This document shows, piece after piece, positions 27,539 to 36,138 of a stretch of DNA of 64,000 nt. The stretch comes from Acinetobacter defluvii (GTDB taxonomy: Bacteria; Pseudomonadota; Gammaproteobacteria; Pseudomonadales; Moraxellaceae). Location: positions 1,612,001-1,676,000 of the forward strand of contig NZ_CP029397.2 of the NCBI RefSeq assembly GCF_001704615.3, given 5' to 3'. The translations under genes and the position numbers were made by a program. Under the pieces are notes generated by a model. It was not told the DNA's origin, did not search any database, and saw only the letters and a program-made list of their open reading frames with translations. Positions within the stretch are counted from its first letter, which is position 1; every line of letters starts with the position of its first letter.

Positions 27539-27646
27539 TCAGTGACAAACTCCGCATTTACGGCATTCTTTTTTCACTACGGCATTCGCATCAATTTCAT
27601 ATTCAAATTTGTGTATACACAAGATTTTCTTTAAGGTTTGTAGCAT
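27539..27646 (-). CDS. 35-residue Cys-rich small protein with CxxCxxCH
   Basis: This very short gene has an AGGAG ribosome-binding site seven bases before the ATG at 27646 and ends TGA at 27539. It begins MLQTLKKILCIHKFEYEI and ends KKECRKCGVCH. The Cys/His pattern is C10-x-H12, then C28-x2-C31-x2-C34-H35, enough for a zinc site. The last residues CGVCH also match the haem c motif CxxCH, but there is no signal peptide, so zinc is more likely. An ATG seven bases from AGGAG in another frame is not used. I do not recognise a family. A perfect inverted repeat follows it. Confidence 0.65.
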   Translation of the reverse strand: MLQTLKKILCIHKFEYEIDANAVVKKECRKCGVCH

Positions 27647-28012
27647 TCATTTTCTCCTATTATGCATTCACCTTTCATTGATGTTTTATCCTAAAACATC
27701 ATTTTGTAATGAAGGTGTCTCATACTTTTAACATATCTGTGCACCAATTCAAGTTATTTATCCAGAAAAAAGCTAAGACTTTAGTCTAATTTTATGAGTC
27801 ATTTTCAAATTGTGAGAATTTAATAACTCTCTGTTTTTCATCATCAATTAGTTTGGCTATTGTTACAAAAAAAATGTCAATATTTTCATTGCATTCAGAT
27901 TTTTTTTAGTTAGGATGAAATTATGTTTTTCTATTTAATAGTTTTTTAAATGGAATGGATTGAATAAACATAAATTAAATCAACCAATCACAACAAAATA
28001 AAAGGATCTTGT
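27647..28012. other. AT-rich region between the small gene and acyl-CoA ligase
   Basis: It presumably carries the divergent promoters of the small gene and of the ligase. I see no open frame or clear palindrome. Confidence 0.5.
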
Positions 28013-29641
28013 ATGCAAGGAAATATGATGTTTCAGCCTCTGTTGATTAGCAACTTAATCGTACATGCTGCACGTTATCATGGTGATACCGCAATTATTT
28101 CTAAAAATACTGATGGCACAATTACCACGACCAATTGGACACATGTTGCAGAGAACTCAAAACGTTTTGCCAATGCTTTGGCTGATTTAGGCGCAGTACA
28201 TGCCGATCGTATTGCAACGATTGCTTGGAATAATCATCGCCATTTAGAAGCTTGGTATGCCATTTCTGGTAGCGGTATGGTTTGTCATACAATTAACCCG
28301 CGTTTATTTCCAGAACAATTAATTTTTATTATTAATGATGCCCAAGATAAAGTCGTTTTATTTGATAAAACTTTCTTGCCTTTGATTCGTGCAGTTAAAG
28401 CGCATACGCCAACTGTTGAACATTTTATTTGTCTCAGTGCATTTGACCAAGAAGTGGTTGATGCTTTACCTGATGTTAAATTTTATGATGCTTTAATTGC
28501 TGACCACTCTGCACAGTTTGAATGGCCAAGCTTTGATGAAAATACGGCAAGTTCACTGTGCTATACCTCTGGGACGACAGGCAACCCTAAAGGGGCTTTA
28601 TATAGTCATCGCTCTACCATTTTACATACCTACGCAATCTGCCTTCCAGACTCACTCAACCTATCTGCCAATCATGTCATGTTACCTGTCGTGCCTATGT
28701 TCCATGTCAATGCTTGGGGCACTCCATATGCGGCAGCGATGGTAGGTTGTACTTTTGTTTTACCAGGACCTGGTTTAGATGGTGCAAGTTTGGTACAAAT
28801 GATTGATGATTATGATGTTACTGTTGCACTGGGTGTTCCGACTATTTGGCAAGGTTTATTATCAGCAGCCAAACAATGTGGCAGTAAATTAGCCACTTTA
28901 AAACGAAATGTCGTAGGTGGCTCTGCATGTCCCCCTGCCATGATGAAAGCCTTTCGAGATTTATATGATTGCGAAACCATCCATGCTTGGGGCATGACGG
29001 AGATGAGTCCACTCGGCACCAGTAATCAACTTAAAGCCAAACATCATAAACTATCCGCAGATGAGCAACTTAATGTACGCTTATCGCAAGGTCGCCCACC
29101 TTTTGGAGTCGACTTACGGATTACCGATGAAGAAAATGGTACTCATGAAGTTGTTCGTGATGGACATAGCACAGGTAATTTACAGGTCAAAGGACATTGG
29201 ATCATTGAATCTTATTATGGTAAACCTAATAATGCCTTAACTACTGATGGTTGGTTCGATACAGGCGATATTGCTTCAATCAATGAAGATGGTTATTTAC
29301 TACTGAGTGATCGTGCTAAAGATTTAATTAAATCGGGTGGTGAATGGATTTCTTCTGTGGAATTAGAAAATATTGCCATGAGTCACCCTGAGATTGCCAT
29401 GGCTGCTGTCATTGCAGCAACTCATCCAAAATGGGATGAACGTCCTGTAGTAATTGCGATTAAACAACAAGGCTCAGACGTCACTGAAGAGGATATTTTG
29501 AATTATTATGCTGATAAAATTGCCAAATGGCAGATTCCAGATAAAGTCATCTTTGTTGATTCAATTCCTTTAACAGGCACAGGCAAAATGCTAAAAAAGG
29601 ATCTGCGAGATCAATACGGTTCTGTTTTATTAGAAAACTAA
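28013..29641 (+). CDS. Fatty acyl-CoA ligase, AMP-forming (AlkK-like)
   Basis: This 542-residue enzyme has the AMP-binding P-loop CYTSGTTGNPKGALYSHRS near residues 183-201, the motifs AWGMTEMSP and GWFDTGDIA, and the terminal Lys region TGTGKMLKKDLR. The stretch MFHVNAWGTPYAAAMVG is typical of medium/long-chain acyl-CoA synthetases of the AlkK group. Known: it activates fatty acids with ATP and CoA for beta-oxidation. AAGGA is placed well before the start. It completes the alcohol-aldehyde-acid-CoA route encoded from 21.7 kb on. Confidence 0.9.
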   Translation: MQGNMMFQPLLISNLIVHAARYHGDTAIISKNTDGTITTTNWTHVAENSKRFANALADLGAVHADRIATIAWNNHRHLEAWYAISGSGMVCHTINPRLFPEQLIFIINDAQDKVVLFDKTFLPLIRAVKAHTPTVEHFICLSAFDQEVVDALPDVKFYDALIADHSAQFEWPSFDENTASSLCYTSGTTGNPKGALYSHRSTILHTYAICLPDSLNLSANHVMLPVVPMFHVNAWGTPYAAAMVGCTFVLPGPGLDGASLVQMIDDYDVTVALGVPTIWQGLLSAAKQCGSKLATLKRNVVGGSACPPAMMKAFRDLYDCETIHAWGMTEMSPLGTSNQLKAKHHKLSADEQLNVRLSQGRPPFGVDLRITDEENGTHEVVRDGHSTGNLQVKGHWIIESYYGKPNNALTTDGWFDTGDIASINEDGYLLLSDRAKDLIKSGGEWISSVELENIAMSHPEIAMAAVIAATHPKWDERPVVIAIKQQGSDVTEEDILNYYADKIAKWQIPDKVIFVDSIPLTGTGKMLKKDLRDQYGSVLLEN

Positions 29642-29691
29642 TTTATTTAAAAGCATTTTCAATATAGCCCTAAAGTTTTTAACACTTTGAG

Positions 29692-29718
29692 TTTCCCTCT
29701 TTGCAAAAAAGAGGGAAA
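29692..29718 (+). terminator. Hairpin after acyl-CoA ligase
   Basis: TTTCCCTCTT pairs with AAGAGGGAAA around seven bases. There is little T tract after it, so terminator function is tentative. Confidence 0.5.
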
Positions 29719-29811
29719 ATTCATCTTCTTTTCGCGTACAAAGCTGAATGCAAATCTCTTAATTTATGTTATTAATAGCAGTAGCTTACAAACATAGAAA
29801 TGAGATTTACC

Positions 29812-30444
29812 ATGTACACAGGTATCGTTCTAGGCACTGAAAAAATTCATCAGATTGAAAAAAATGAAGGCTATGCCACCATTTTTGTTGAAAATAGTCA
29901 AGGGTTTATGGATGATGTATTTATTGGTGCGAGTGTCGCAATTGATGGAACATGTTTAACCGTAACAGGGATTAATCCAGATAAAAGCCTAGTCAGTTTT
30001 GATATTTCTGACCTAACACTATCCGTTACAACGCTTGGTAATTTAAAGCCAAATATATTGGTAAATATTGAGCGTTCATTTAAAATTGGAATGGAGAATG
30101 GTGGACATAACTTATATGGACACATCGAAGGTACAGCACAAGTTAAAAATATTCTTAAAAATGGTCAGACTTTGCATTTAGATATTGAAATTCCAAAAGA
30201 AAAAATTAAATACTTCTTCCTCAAAGGATTTATCGGTCTACATGGATGCAGTCTCACTGTAAACCAAGTAGATAAAGTAAATTATCTCATTTCTGTGGAT
30301 TTAATCCCAGAAACTATTCGCCTAACCAATTTTTCAGAATTAAACATTGGAGATTTTTTAAATTTTGAAATCGATCAAACTACACGTACCTTGGTCGATA
30401 CCGTAGAAAATATTTATGCAACAAATAAGTATGTTCACATCTAA
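29812..30444 (+). CDS. Riboflavin synthase alpha-family protein, possibly a second divergent copy
   Basis: This 210-residue protein starts MYTGIVLGTEKIH, the typical opening of riboflavin synthase; an ATG 12 bases upstream is in frame. The two lumazine-binding barrels are visible as SVAIDGTCLTVTGI (C48) and FIGLHGCSLTVNQV (S147), with HNLYGHIEGTA between them. Known: the trimer dismutates two lumazines to riboflavin. No other rib gene is next to it and it has its own terminator. It seems more AT-rich and diverged than a housekeeping copy, so it could be a paralogue or a lumazine-binding protein. Confidence 0.8.
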   Translation: MYTGIVLGTEKIHQIEKNEGYATIFVENSQGFMDDVFIGASVAIDGTCLTVTGINPDKSLVSFDISDLTLSVTTLGNLKPNILVNIERSFKIGMENGGHNLYGHIEGTAQVKNILKNGQTLHLDIEIPKEKIKYFFLKGFIGLHGCSLTVNQVDKVNYLISVDLIPETIRLTNFSELNIGDFLNFEIDQTTRTLVDTVENIYATNKYVHI

Positions 30445-30461
30445 CTTCTGAATCCGCTAAT

Positions 30462-30494
30462 AAAAAAACGCCTAATTTAAAATTAGGCGTTTCA
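30462..30494. terminator. Bidirectional terminator
   Basis: AAACGCCTAATTT and AAATTAGGCGTTT form a 13-base stem, with an A run on the left and Ts on the right, between convergent genes ending at 30444 and 30523. Confidence 0.85.
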
Positions 30495-30522
30495 TCTTTA
30501 ACACATATGTTATTTGAGTAGA

Positions 30523-31272
30523 TTACGCATCTAATTCAGCTAATACTTCATCACTAAATTCAACGTTGGTATACACGTTTTGTACGTCATCCAAATCTTC
30601 AAACATATCAATCATTTTCAAAATTTGTTTAGCTTGTTCAATGTCTGTGATTTCTGCTTTAGTCGAGGGATTCATGACTACTTCGGCATTATCAGATTTC
30701 AAGCCTGCTGCTGCAAGCGCATCTTGAACTTCACCAAATGATTCTGGTGTCGTAATCACCAAGATTTCATCTTCAGCCACTTCGATGTCTTCAGCACCTG
30801 CTTCTAAAGCAACTTCCATGATCTTATCTTCTAAAGACACATCTTCAAACGTGATCTCACCACGTTTGGTAAACATGTAAGCCACTGAACCTGCTGTCCC
30901 TAAGTTACCGCCAGTTTTAGAGAAACAATGACGAACCTCAGGAACGGTACGATTCAAGTTATCCGTCATGGTTTCAATAATAACCGCAACACCACCGACA
31001 CCATACCCCTCGTAAGTGACTTCTTTTAAATCTTCATTATCTTCACCACCAGCACCACGTTGAATAGCACGATTAATCGTGTCACGTGTCATATTTGCAA
31101 CCAATGCTTTTTCAACTACAGCACGTAAACGAGGGTTACTTGCAACGTCTGGACCGCCAAGTCGAGCTGCTGTTACAATTTCACGGATAAACTTAGTGAA
31201 AACTTTAGCGCGGCTCGCATCTTGTTTTGCTTTACGATGCTTGGTGTTTGCCCACTTGGAATGACCCGCCAT
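30523..31272 (-). CDS. YebC/TACO1-family protein
   Basis: This 249-residue protein begins [18 protein letters not shown], the invariant YebC opening, and contains [26 protein letters not shown] and [16 protein letters not shown] segments. Known members regulate transcription (PmpR) or help ribosomes translate difficult proline stretches; which applies here is unknown. In many proteobacteria the gene stands beside ruvC, but that is not so here. Its end is at a bidirectional terminator. Confidence 0.93.
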   Translation of the reverse strand: MAGHSKWANTKHRKAKQDASRAKVFTKFIREIVTAARLGGPDVASNPRLRAVVEKALVANMTRDTINRAIQRGAGGEDNEDLKEVTYEGYGVGGVAVIIETMTDNLNRTVPEVRHCFSKTGGNLGTAGSVAYMFTKRGEITFEDVSLEDKIMEVALEAGAEDIEVAEDEILVITTPESFGEVQDALAAAGLKSDNAEVVMNPSTKAEITDIEQAKQILKMIDMFEDLDDVQNVYTNVEFSDEVLAELDA

Positions 31273-31383
31273 GCGAAATATGCTCCTTGTAGAATGGCCT
31301 TATGCCATATCAAATTGAAAGTGATTCTACCATAAGCACTTTTTTTTGAGAAAGTGTCTTTTTTTGAGAAAATATACAAATAA

Positions 31384-31944
31384 CTAACTTTTCTGAGTGT
31401 GTGGAATAACAATATCCAAATCTGCATGCTTTTTATAAAGTTCTTTAATCAATGCCAAATCATGCTCTAATTCAGTTGGATAAATTTTACCAAAAATCCC
31501 GCCCTGCTTATTTTTATTATTGATGTACATCAACACAATCGGGACATTTGCCGCTTTTGCAATATGCCAAAATCCAGTACGAATAGGTTTACGTGCTTCA
31601 CCATTTTTGGCACGTGTTGCTTCAGGTGCAATCACGAGATTAAATTCCTCATTGGCGTGAAAATGCTCAACCATTTGAGAAACGATGTCTTTATTCGACC
31701 TACGATCTACAGCAATTCCTCCCAATGCTTCAAGCAGAGGTTTAAATGGTCCTTTAAACAGTTCTTTTTTAATTAAAGTATGAATTTTAAGATTATAAAT
31801 TTGGAAAATCGCCAATGAAAGTACAGCATCCATCATTGAAGTATGTTCAAAACCAATAATTACTTGTTTTTTTTCTAGAACATCAGGCTCAACATGATAT
31901 TTTACACCCGCAAGTTTGAAGGCAAGTTCACCTAATTTTTTCAT
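31384..31944 (-). CDS. PlsC-family lysophospholipid acyltransferase
   Basis: This 186-residue protein has the acyltransferase motif HTSMMD (HX4D), then GGIAVDRRSNKD and the EGTR-like motif PEATRAKNGEARKPIRTGF. Known: this family transfers acyl chains to 1-acyl-glycerol-3-phosphate or related acceptors at the inner membrane. It is shorter than the usual 240 residues because it lacks an N-terminal membrane helix. It lies upstream of yebC on the same strand with about 110 bases between. Confidence 0.85.
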   Translation of the reverse strand: MKKLGELAFKLAGVKYHVEPDVLEKKQVIIGFEHTSMMDAVLSLAIFQIYNLKIHTLIKKELFKGPFKPLLEALGGIAVDRRSNKDIVSQMVEHFHANEEFNLVIAPEATRAKNGEARKPIRTGFWHIAKAANVPIVLMYINNKNKQGGIFGKIYPTELEHDLALIKELYKKHADLDIVIPHTQKS

Positions 31945-32063
31945 TTAAATCTAACCCATGACTGATATGGAAATGCAAATTTTGAAAGTATTTCATTAAA
32001 ATTACAATGATATATTATTTGTCTTTTGCATATCCATTGTAGTGATGTGCAAATCACTTATAT

Positions 32064-33094
32064 TTAAAGCAATTTATTTTTTACGATCATTTGATAACTT
32101 TTAGGCGTCATCTTCATCCAACGCTTAAACGCACGGGTAAATTGGGATGTTTCAGAATATCCTAATTGTAGGGCAACTTGTTCTATCGTTTTGTTTTCAT
32201 TATTTAATAAAAGCTTGGCGTGTTTTTTTCGGACTTCATCCTGAAGTTTCAAGAAGGTTGTACCTTCGGCTGAAAGTTGCCGTTGTAGCGTTCTCTCAGA
32301 AATATTCAGTTTTTCAGCTACTTCATTCAGCTTAAAAAAGCCCTGCACTTCATCAAATAATAGCTCTTTGACCAATACACTGGTTTGATTTTTTCGCCAA
32401 GTTTGACGGAGAGTTTATTAATATCTCGTTTGCATTGCTCACGGGCTAAACGGGCAATCATTGGGTCAGCCATAACCAAGCCAAGTTCCAGATATTGCTT
32501 GGGAAAAACCAAACGATTCACCGATTGATTGAATACACATTGAGTTGATAATTCAGATTGGATTCGCTCAAAATAATCAGGTTGTGCAAAATCGAATTCA
32601 AGCCATCCCGATAAATCCTTTCCTGTCAGAGCTTTGGACATTTGTACAAAACCAAGCATTAAGAAAATTAACCCTGTCTGATTTAAACGATATTCAGGCA
32701 AAGGCTGATCTAAATATAAGTAAGCAATATCGCCTTCAATGTCTAAACGTGGCTTTAACGCTGCACAGCGCATACCAATGAACTGTTCCATGACCGCCAG
32801 AGCTTCCCCTAAATTTTTTGACACCATCGCCGCCATGCCAACACTGCCATGACAAGACACGGTCATTTGCAAACCCAAATAGATTCCAAGCGCAGGCTCA
32901 TGGGTGAGACGCTCAGCATTTTCAAGTAGTCGATTAAATTCAATAAAATCCACATACCAAAATGCTTCTTGTAGTTGTTCTGCCTGAATTTTGGTGGATT
33001 TGAGCAGTTGCTCGATGGAAATTTCCCAACGCTGAACCACATCAATCAATAAGTGTACATAAGTCCCAGGCAATGCAGGTTGTATTTGGCTCAT
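32064..33094 (-). pseudogene. AraC-family regulator, frameshifted
   Basis: Two overlapping frames together give one normal AraC regulator of about 343 residues. The first (33094 to 32327) has the Arabinose_bd-like sensor domain, starting MSQIQPALPGTYVHLL, and is intact until residue ~233. The second (from 32375 down to 32064) supplies the helix-turn-helix pair, with LNISERTLQRQLSAEG and QLGYSETSQFTRAFKRW. They join at a run of six A (minus strand; T at 32389-32394); one added A would restore reading through NQTSVLVKELLFDE. So a single-base deletion, or a sequencing error, separates sensor from DNA-binding domain. It is divergent from the monooxygenase operon. Confidence 0.85.
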
Positions 33095-33256
33095 CTTATT
33101 TTTCTGTCATATTGGCGTAAAATGGTAAAAATTGTCAGCTTATGAACTATGCCACAGTTTTACATTCACGCATAGTGTCGTTGAAAACTAAATTTGACCC
33201 TAAAAATCAATCTTACAACTCAATCGTAAAACGACAGGCAATTTCGGAAATTTACT

Positions 33257-34297
33257 ATGAAAGTTCTCGTGACAGGTGGTGCAGGATTTATCGGCTCGCA
33301 TATTGTAAAAACTTTGCTGAACGCAAATCATGAAGTGCGTGTTTTACATTTACCCAATGAAAAATTAGACAATTTAAAAGGTTTGGATGTCGAACTGCTC
33401 GCAGGTGACATTACCGATGCTGCGAAAATGGACGAAGCGGTGAAAGGCTGTGATTGGGTATTTCATACCGCAGCCATTTATGCGTTGTGGCTTCCAAAGC
33501 CTGAATTGATGCGCAAAGTCAATATCGAGGGTACACGGACGGTGCTCAATGCAGCAAAAAAAGCAGGCGTCAAACGTGTGGTTTATACAAGTACAGGCGC
33601 ATGTTTTGCGGGTCAACCCAAAGGCATTCAAGGCACTGAAAATAGTCCATTCGCTTTGGGGGTGACAGGTGATGCCTATGTACTGACCAAGTTTGAAGCG
33701 CATCAAGTGGCTTTGCAATTTGCCGCAGGTGGTTTGGATGTGGTGATTGTCTGCCCGACAGGTCCGGTCGGTCCATGTGATATTGCTCCAACGCCAACAG
33801 GAAAACTCATTTTAACCGTAGCAGCCATGCCTGCGCTTGCTGTTCCTGCTGCCATTAACAATATGGTCGATGTGCGTGATGTTGCCCAAGGTCATTTACT
33901 TGCGGCAGAAAAAGGGCGTTCAGGCGAAACTTATATCCTTGGCAACCGTGATTTATCAGGCATTGAAATGGCGAAAATGGTGCATCGTTTGCTGGGTATT
34001 TGGCGCCCTGTGATGCCGATTCCTTCGCTCATTGAAGGGGTATCTTCACAAATGGCAGGTCATTTAGCGCTTTGGGTGACGGAGCATATTACCCATAAAG
34101 CCCCGTTGGTAACGCCATCCGCAGCTAAAATTGGACAATTGGGTACTTCATTTAACTGTAGCAAAGCCATTTCCGAATTGGGTCTACCGCAAACACCGAT
34201 TGAAATCGCCATTCGGGATTCGCTGCAATGGTTTGCACAAAATGGCTACATTCACAATCAATCTTTAATCAGAAAAATCGAAAATATCTCGATTTAA
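33257..34297 (+). CDS. NAD-dependent epimerase/dehydratase family (3-beta-HSD-like SDR)
   Basis: This 346-residue extended SDR starts MKVLVTGGAGFIGSHIV, with the cofactor loop at residues 7-13. The motif YTSTGACFAG and the catalytic pair YVLTKFEAH (YxxxK) are intact. Known relatives oxidise hydroxysteroids or reduce dihydroflavonols; the substrate here is unknown. It leads a four-gene plus-strand set with a diiron-like protein, an alpha/beta hydrolase and a Baeyer-Villiger monooxygenase. Confidence 0.88.
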   Translation: MKVLVTGGAGFIGSHIVKTLLNANHEVRVLHLPNEKLDNLKGLDVELLAGDITDAAKMDEAVKGCDWVFHTAAIYALWLPKPELMRKVNIEGTRTVLNAAKKAGVKRVVYTSTGACFAGQPKGIQGTENSPFALGVTGDAYVLTKFEAHQVALQFAAGGLDVVIVCPTGPVGPCDIAPTPTGKLILTVAAMPALAVPAAINNMVDVRDVAQGHLLAAEKGRSGETYILGNRDLSGIEMAKMVHRLLGIWRPVMPIPSLIEGVSSQMAGHLALWVTEHITHKAPLVTPSAAKIGQLGTSFNCSKAISELGLPQTPIEIAIRDSLQWFAQNGYIHNQSLIRKIENISI

Positions 34298-34315
34298 AAG
34301 GTCAGGAGTTGTGTG

Positions 34316-35224
34316 ATGGGGGAATTTATCAATCATCAAATTAGCGCACGCCGTTTAAAGTTTGATTTTAGCCAAACGCCTGTGCATTGGATTGAGGGCG
34401 ATGCTTATGCAACCCATATCATGAATGTGTTGAATATTGCCATTACCCAGATTGAACATTGGTTTTGTCGCTTGGCCAATCAGACCTTGCAGCATGTGTC
34501 TGACCCGAATTTGATTGCGGATATTAAAGGCTTTATTGCACAGGAAGGCGCACATGCGATGGCACATCAGGGCGCTGAACACTATTTTAAAATGCACAAT
34601 ATTGAGATTCAGGACTATAAAATTTTTTTGGATTGGGCATTTAAAAATGCATTGTCCGACCAACCTTTTGGGCTAAAACTCCCAACTGCACAACTTCAAA
34701 AACTATGGCTTGCCTATCGTATGGGCATGATTGCAGTGTGGGAACATTATTTCTGTTCCTTTGGGACGTGGGTATTGGATGCAGAAGGTTTGGACAATGC
34801 TGATCCTGTCATGTTAGATATTTTACGTTGGCATGGTGCGGAAGAAGTTGAACATCGTACAGTAGCTTATGATGCTTTTCGTGGACTTGCAGGCGATGGA
34901 CTAAGCGCTTATGTATTACGCCAAAGTAGTGCTGCCCTTGCCTTTCCTGTCATGGCGATAGGTTGGTTAGGCACGGCATCTTACTTATGTCATATCGACC
35001 CACATGCCAATGCCAAAAAATATGCTTTTAAAAATCCAATTCGGGCGCTGAAACAATTTCACCAATCTTCCAGGCAAAACCGTGTACCCAGTTTAGACAT
35101 GATTTTTAAATCATTGAAGCATTGGTCAACTTTGAACTATCACCCTGAACATGATGGTGATGTGAACAAAGCCCTTGCTTATTTAGCAAAATCACATGCT
35201 GCACGTATTGCACAGGCAGGTTGA
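34316..35224 (+). CDS. PF10118-type predicted metal-dependent hydrolase
   Basis: This 302-residue helical protein starts with ATG at 34316, AGGAG seven bases upstream; a GTG just before is in frame. It has AQEGAHAMAHQ and, about 90 residues later, GAEEVEHRTVAYD, ExxH and EExxH motifs of the kind that hold a two-iron centre. The family is annotated as predicted metal-dependent hydrolase but chemistry is unproved; a ferritin-like diiron oxidase is also possible. It is 18 bases from the preceding SDR gene. Confidence 0.82.
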   Translation: MGEFINHQISARRLKFDFSQTPVHWIEGDAYATHIMNVLNIAITQIEHWFCRLANQTLQHVSDPNLIADIKGFIAQEGAHAMAHQGAEHYFKMHNIEIQDYKIFLDWAFKNALSDQPFGLKLPTAQLQKLWLAYRMGMIAVWEHYFCSFGTWVLDAEGLDNADPVMLDILRWHGAEEVEHRTVAYDAFRGLAGDGLSAYVLRQSSAALAFPVMAIGWLGTASYLCHIDPHANAKKYAFKNPIRALKQFHQSSRQNRVPSLDMIFKSLKHWSTLNYHPEHDGDVNKALAYLAKSHAARIAQAG

Positions 35225-35225
35225 G

Positions 35226-36125
35226 ATGCAGGGAAAATTACTTCATTTAAATGTCGATCAGCTGCGTTTAACGGCAAATTTATATGGAAATGAAAATGAT
35301 CCATTGGTGATTTTATTGCATGGTTTTCCTGATACACCGCACAGTTGGGATCAGGTTTATCCTGCCTTGGTGAATGCAGGTTATCAGGTGCTTGTGCTGT
35401 GGTTACGGGGCTACACCCTTGAATCGGTAAATAAAAAAGCGCATTACGGCATTGCTTCAGCGGCTTCAGATGTTCATCAATGGCTGAAATTTTTAAACAT
35501 ATCTAAATGTCATTTGGTTGGACACGATTGGGGCGCGGCCATTGCGATGGCGTATGCCAGTCAGCATCCTGCGCATTTGCATAGTATCAGTGTTTTGGCT
35601 GTGCCACCGATTCCACAGATGCAGTTTTTGCATAAAGCGATTTCAGCCATACCCAAACAATTGTTGATGTCTTCTTATATGTTGCTGATGCAGTCACAGA
35701 TTGCGCCCTATTTACTTGCGAAAAATCAGGCAAAATTTGTGGAAAATATCTGGAAAGAATGGTCACCGACATGGCGATTTTCTGAACAGGATTTTGCAGC
35801 GACACGACAGATTTTTAAACAGCGTCGAATTGCATGGGCAGCCACACGTTACTACCGTAATTTATTCGCCATTCATCAATCAAAAAATCTGACTGCAAAT
35901 CAGCAACTTTTTGCACCGATTGCTGTGCCCACGCTTGCTCTTGCAGGTTTGGATGATGGTTGTATGAATATCAAGCTGCATCGAAGTTTAGCCAAGTCGC
36001 AATATTTCCAAGCTGATCTAAACACGGCTTATATCGAAAATTGTGGGCATTTTTTACAGGCAGAACAACCGCAAGTGGTTGCAACGCATTTAATTCAACA
36101 TTTTCAAACCCTTTCTTCATTTTAG
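35226..36125 (+). CDS. Alpha/beta hydrolase, epoxide-hydrolase-like
   Basis: This 299-residue protein starts at ATG 35226, one base after the previous stop. The oxyanion loop is LLHGFPDTPHSWD, the nucleophile elbow is VGHDWGAAIAMAYA with Asp as nucleophile, and the charge-relay His lies in NCGHFLQAEQP. An Asp nucleophile fits epoxide hydrolases and haloalkane dehalogenases rather than esterases. In context with a Baeyer-Villiger monooxygenase it may process the oxidised product. Confidence 0.85.
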   Translation: MQGKLLHLNVDQLRLTANLYGNENDPLVILLHGFPDTPHSWDQVYPALVNAGYQVLVLWLRGYTLESVNKKAHYGIASAASDVHQWLKFLNISKCHLVGHDWGAAIAMAYASQHPAHLHSISVLAVPPIPQMQFLHKAISAIPKQLLMSSYMLLMQSQIAPYLLAKNQAKFVENIWKEWSPTWRFSEQDFAATRQIFKQRRIAWAATRYYRNLFAIHQSKNLTANQQLFAPIAVPTLALAGLDDGCMNIKLHRSLAKSQYFQADLNTAYIENCGHFLQAEQPQVVATHLIQHFQTLSSF

Positions 36126-36138
36126 AGCTGAGAACAAG

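Noticed and set aside
27611..27646. Reading the CGVCH end of the small protein as a cytochrome c
   Set aside because: No signal peptide or export signal exists in 35 residues, and other Cys/His fit a zinc site better.
29642..29811. FMN riboswitch upstream of the riboflavin synthase-like gene
   Set aside because: I searched by eye for the conserved RFN core and found none.
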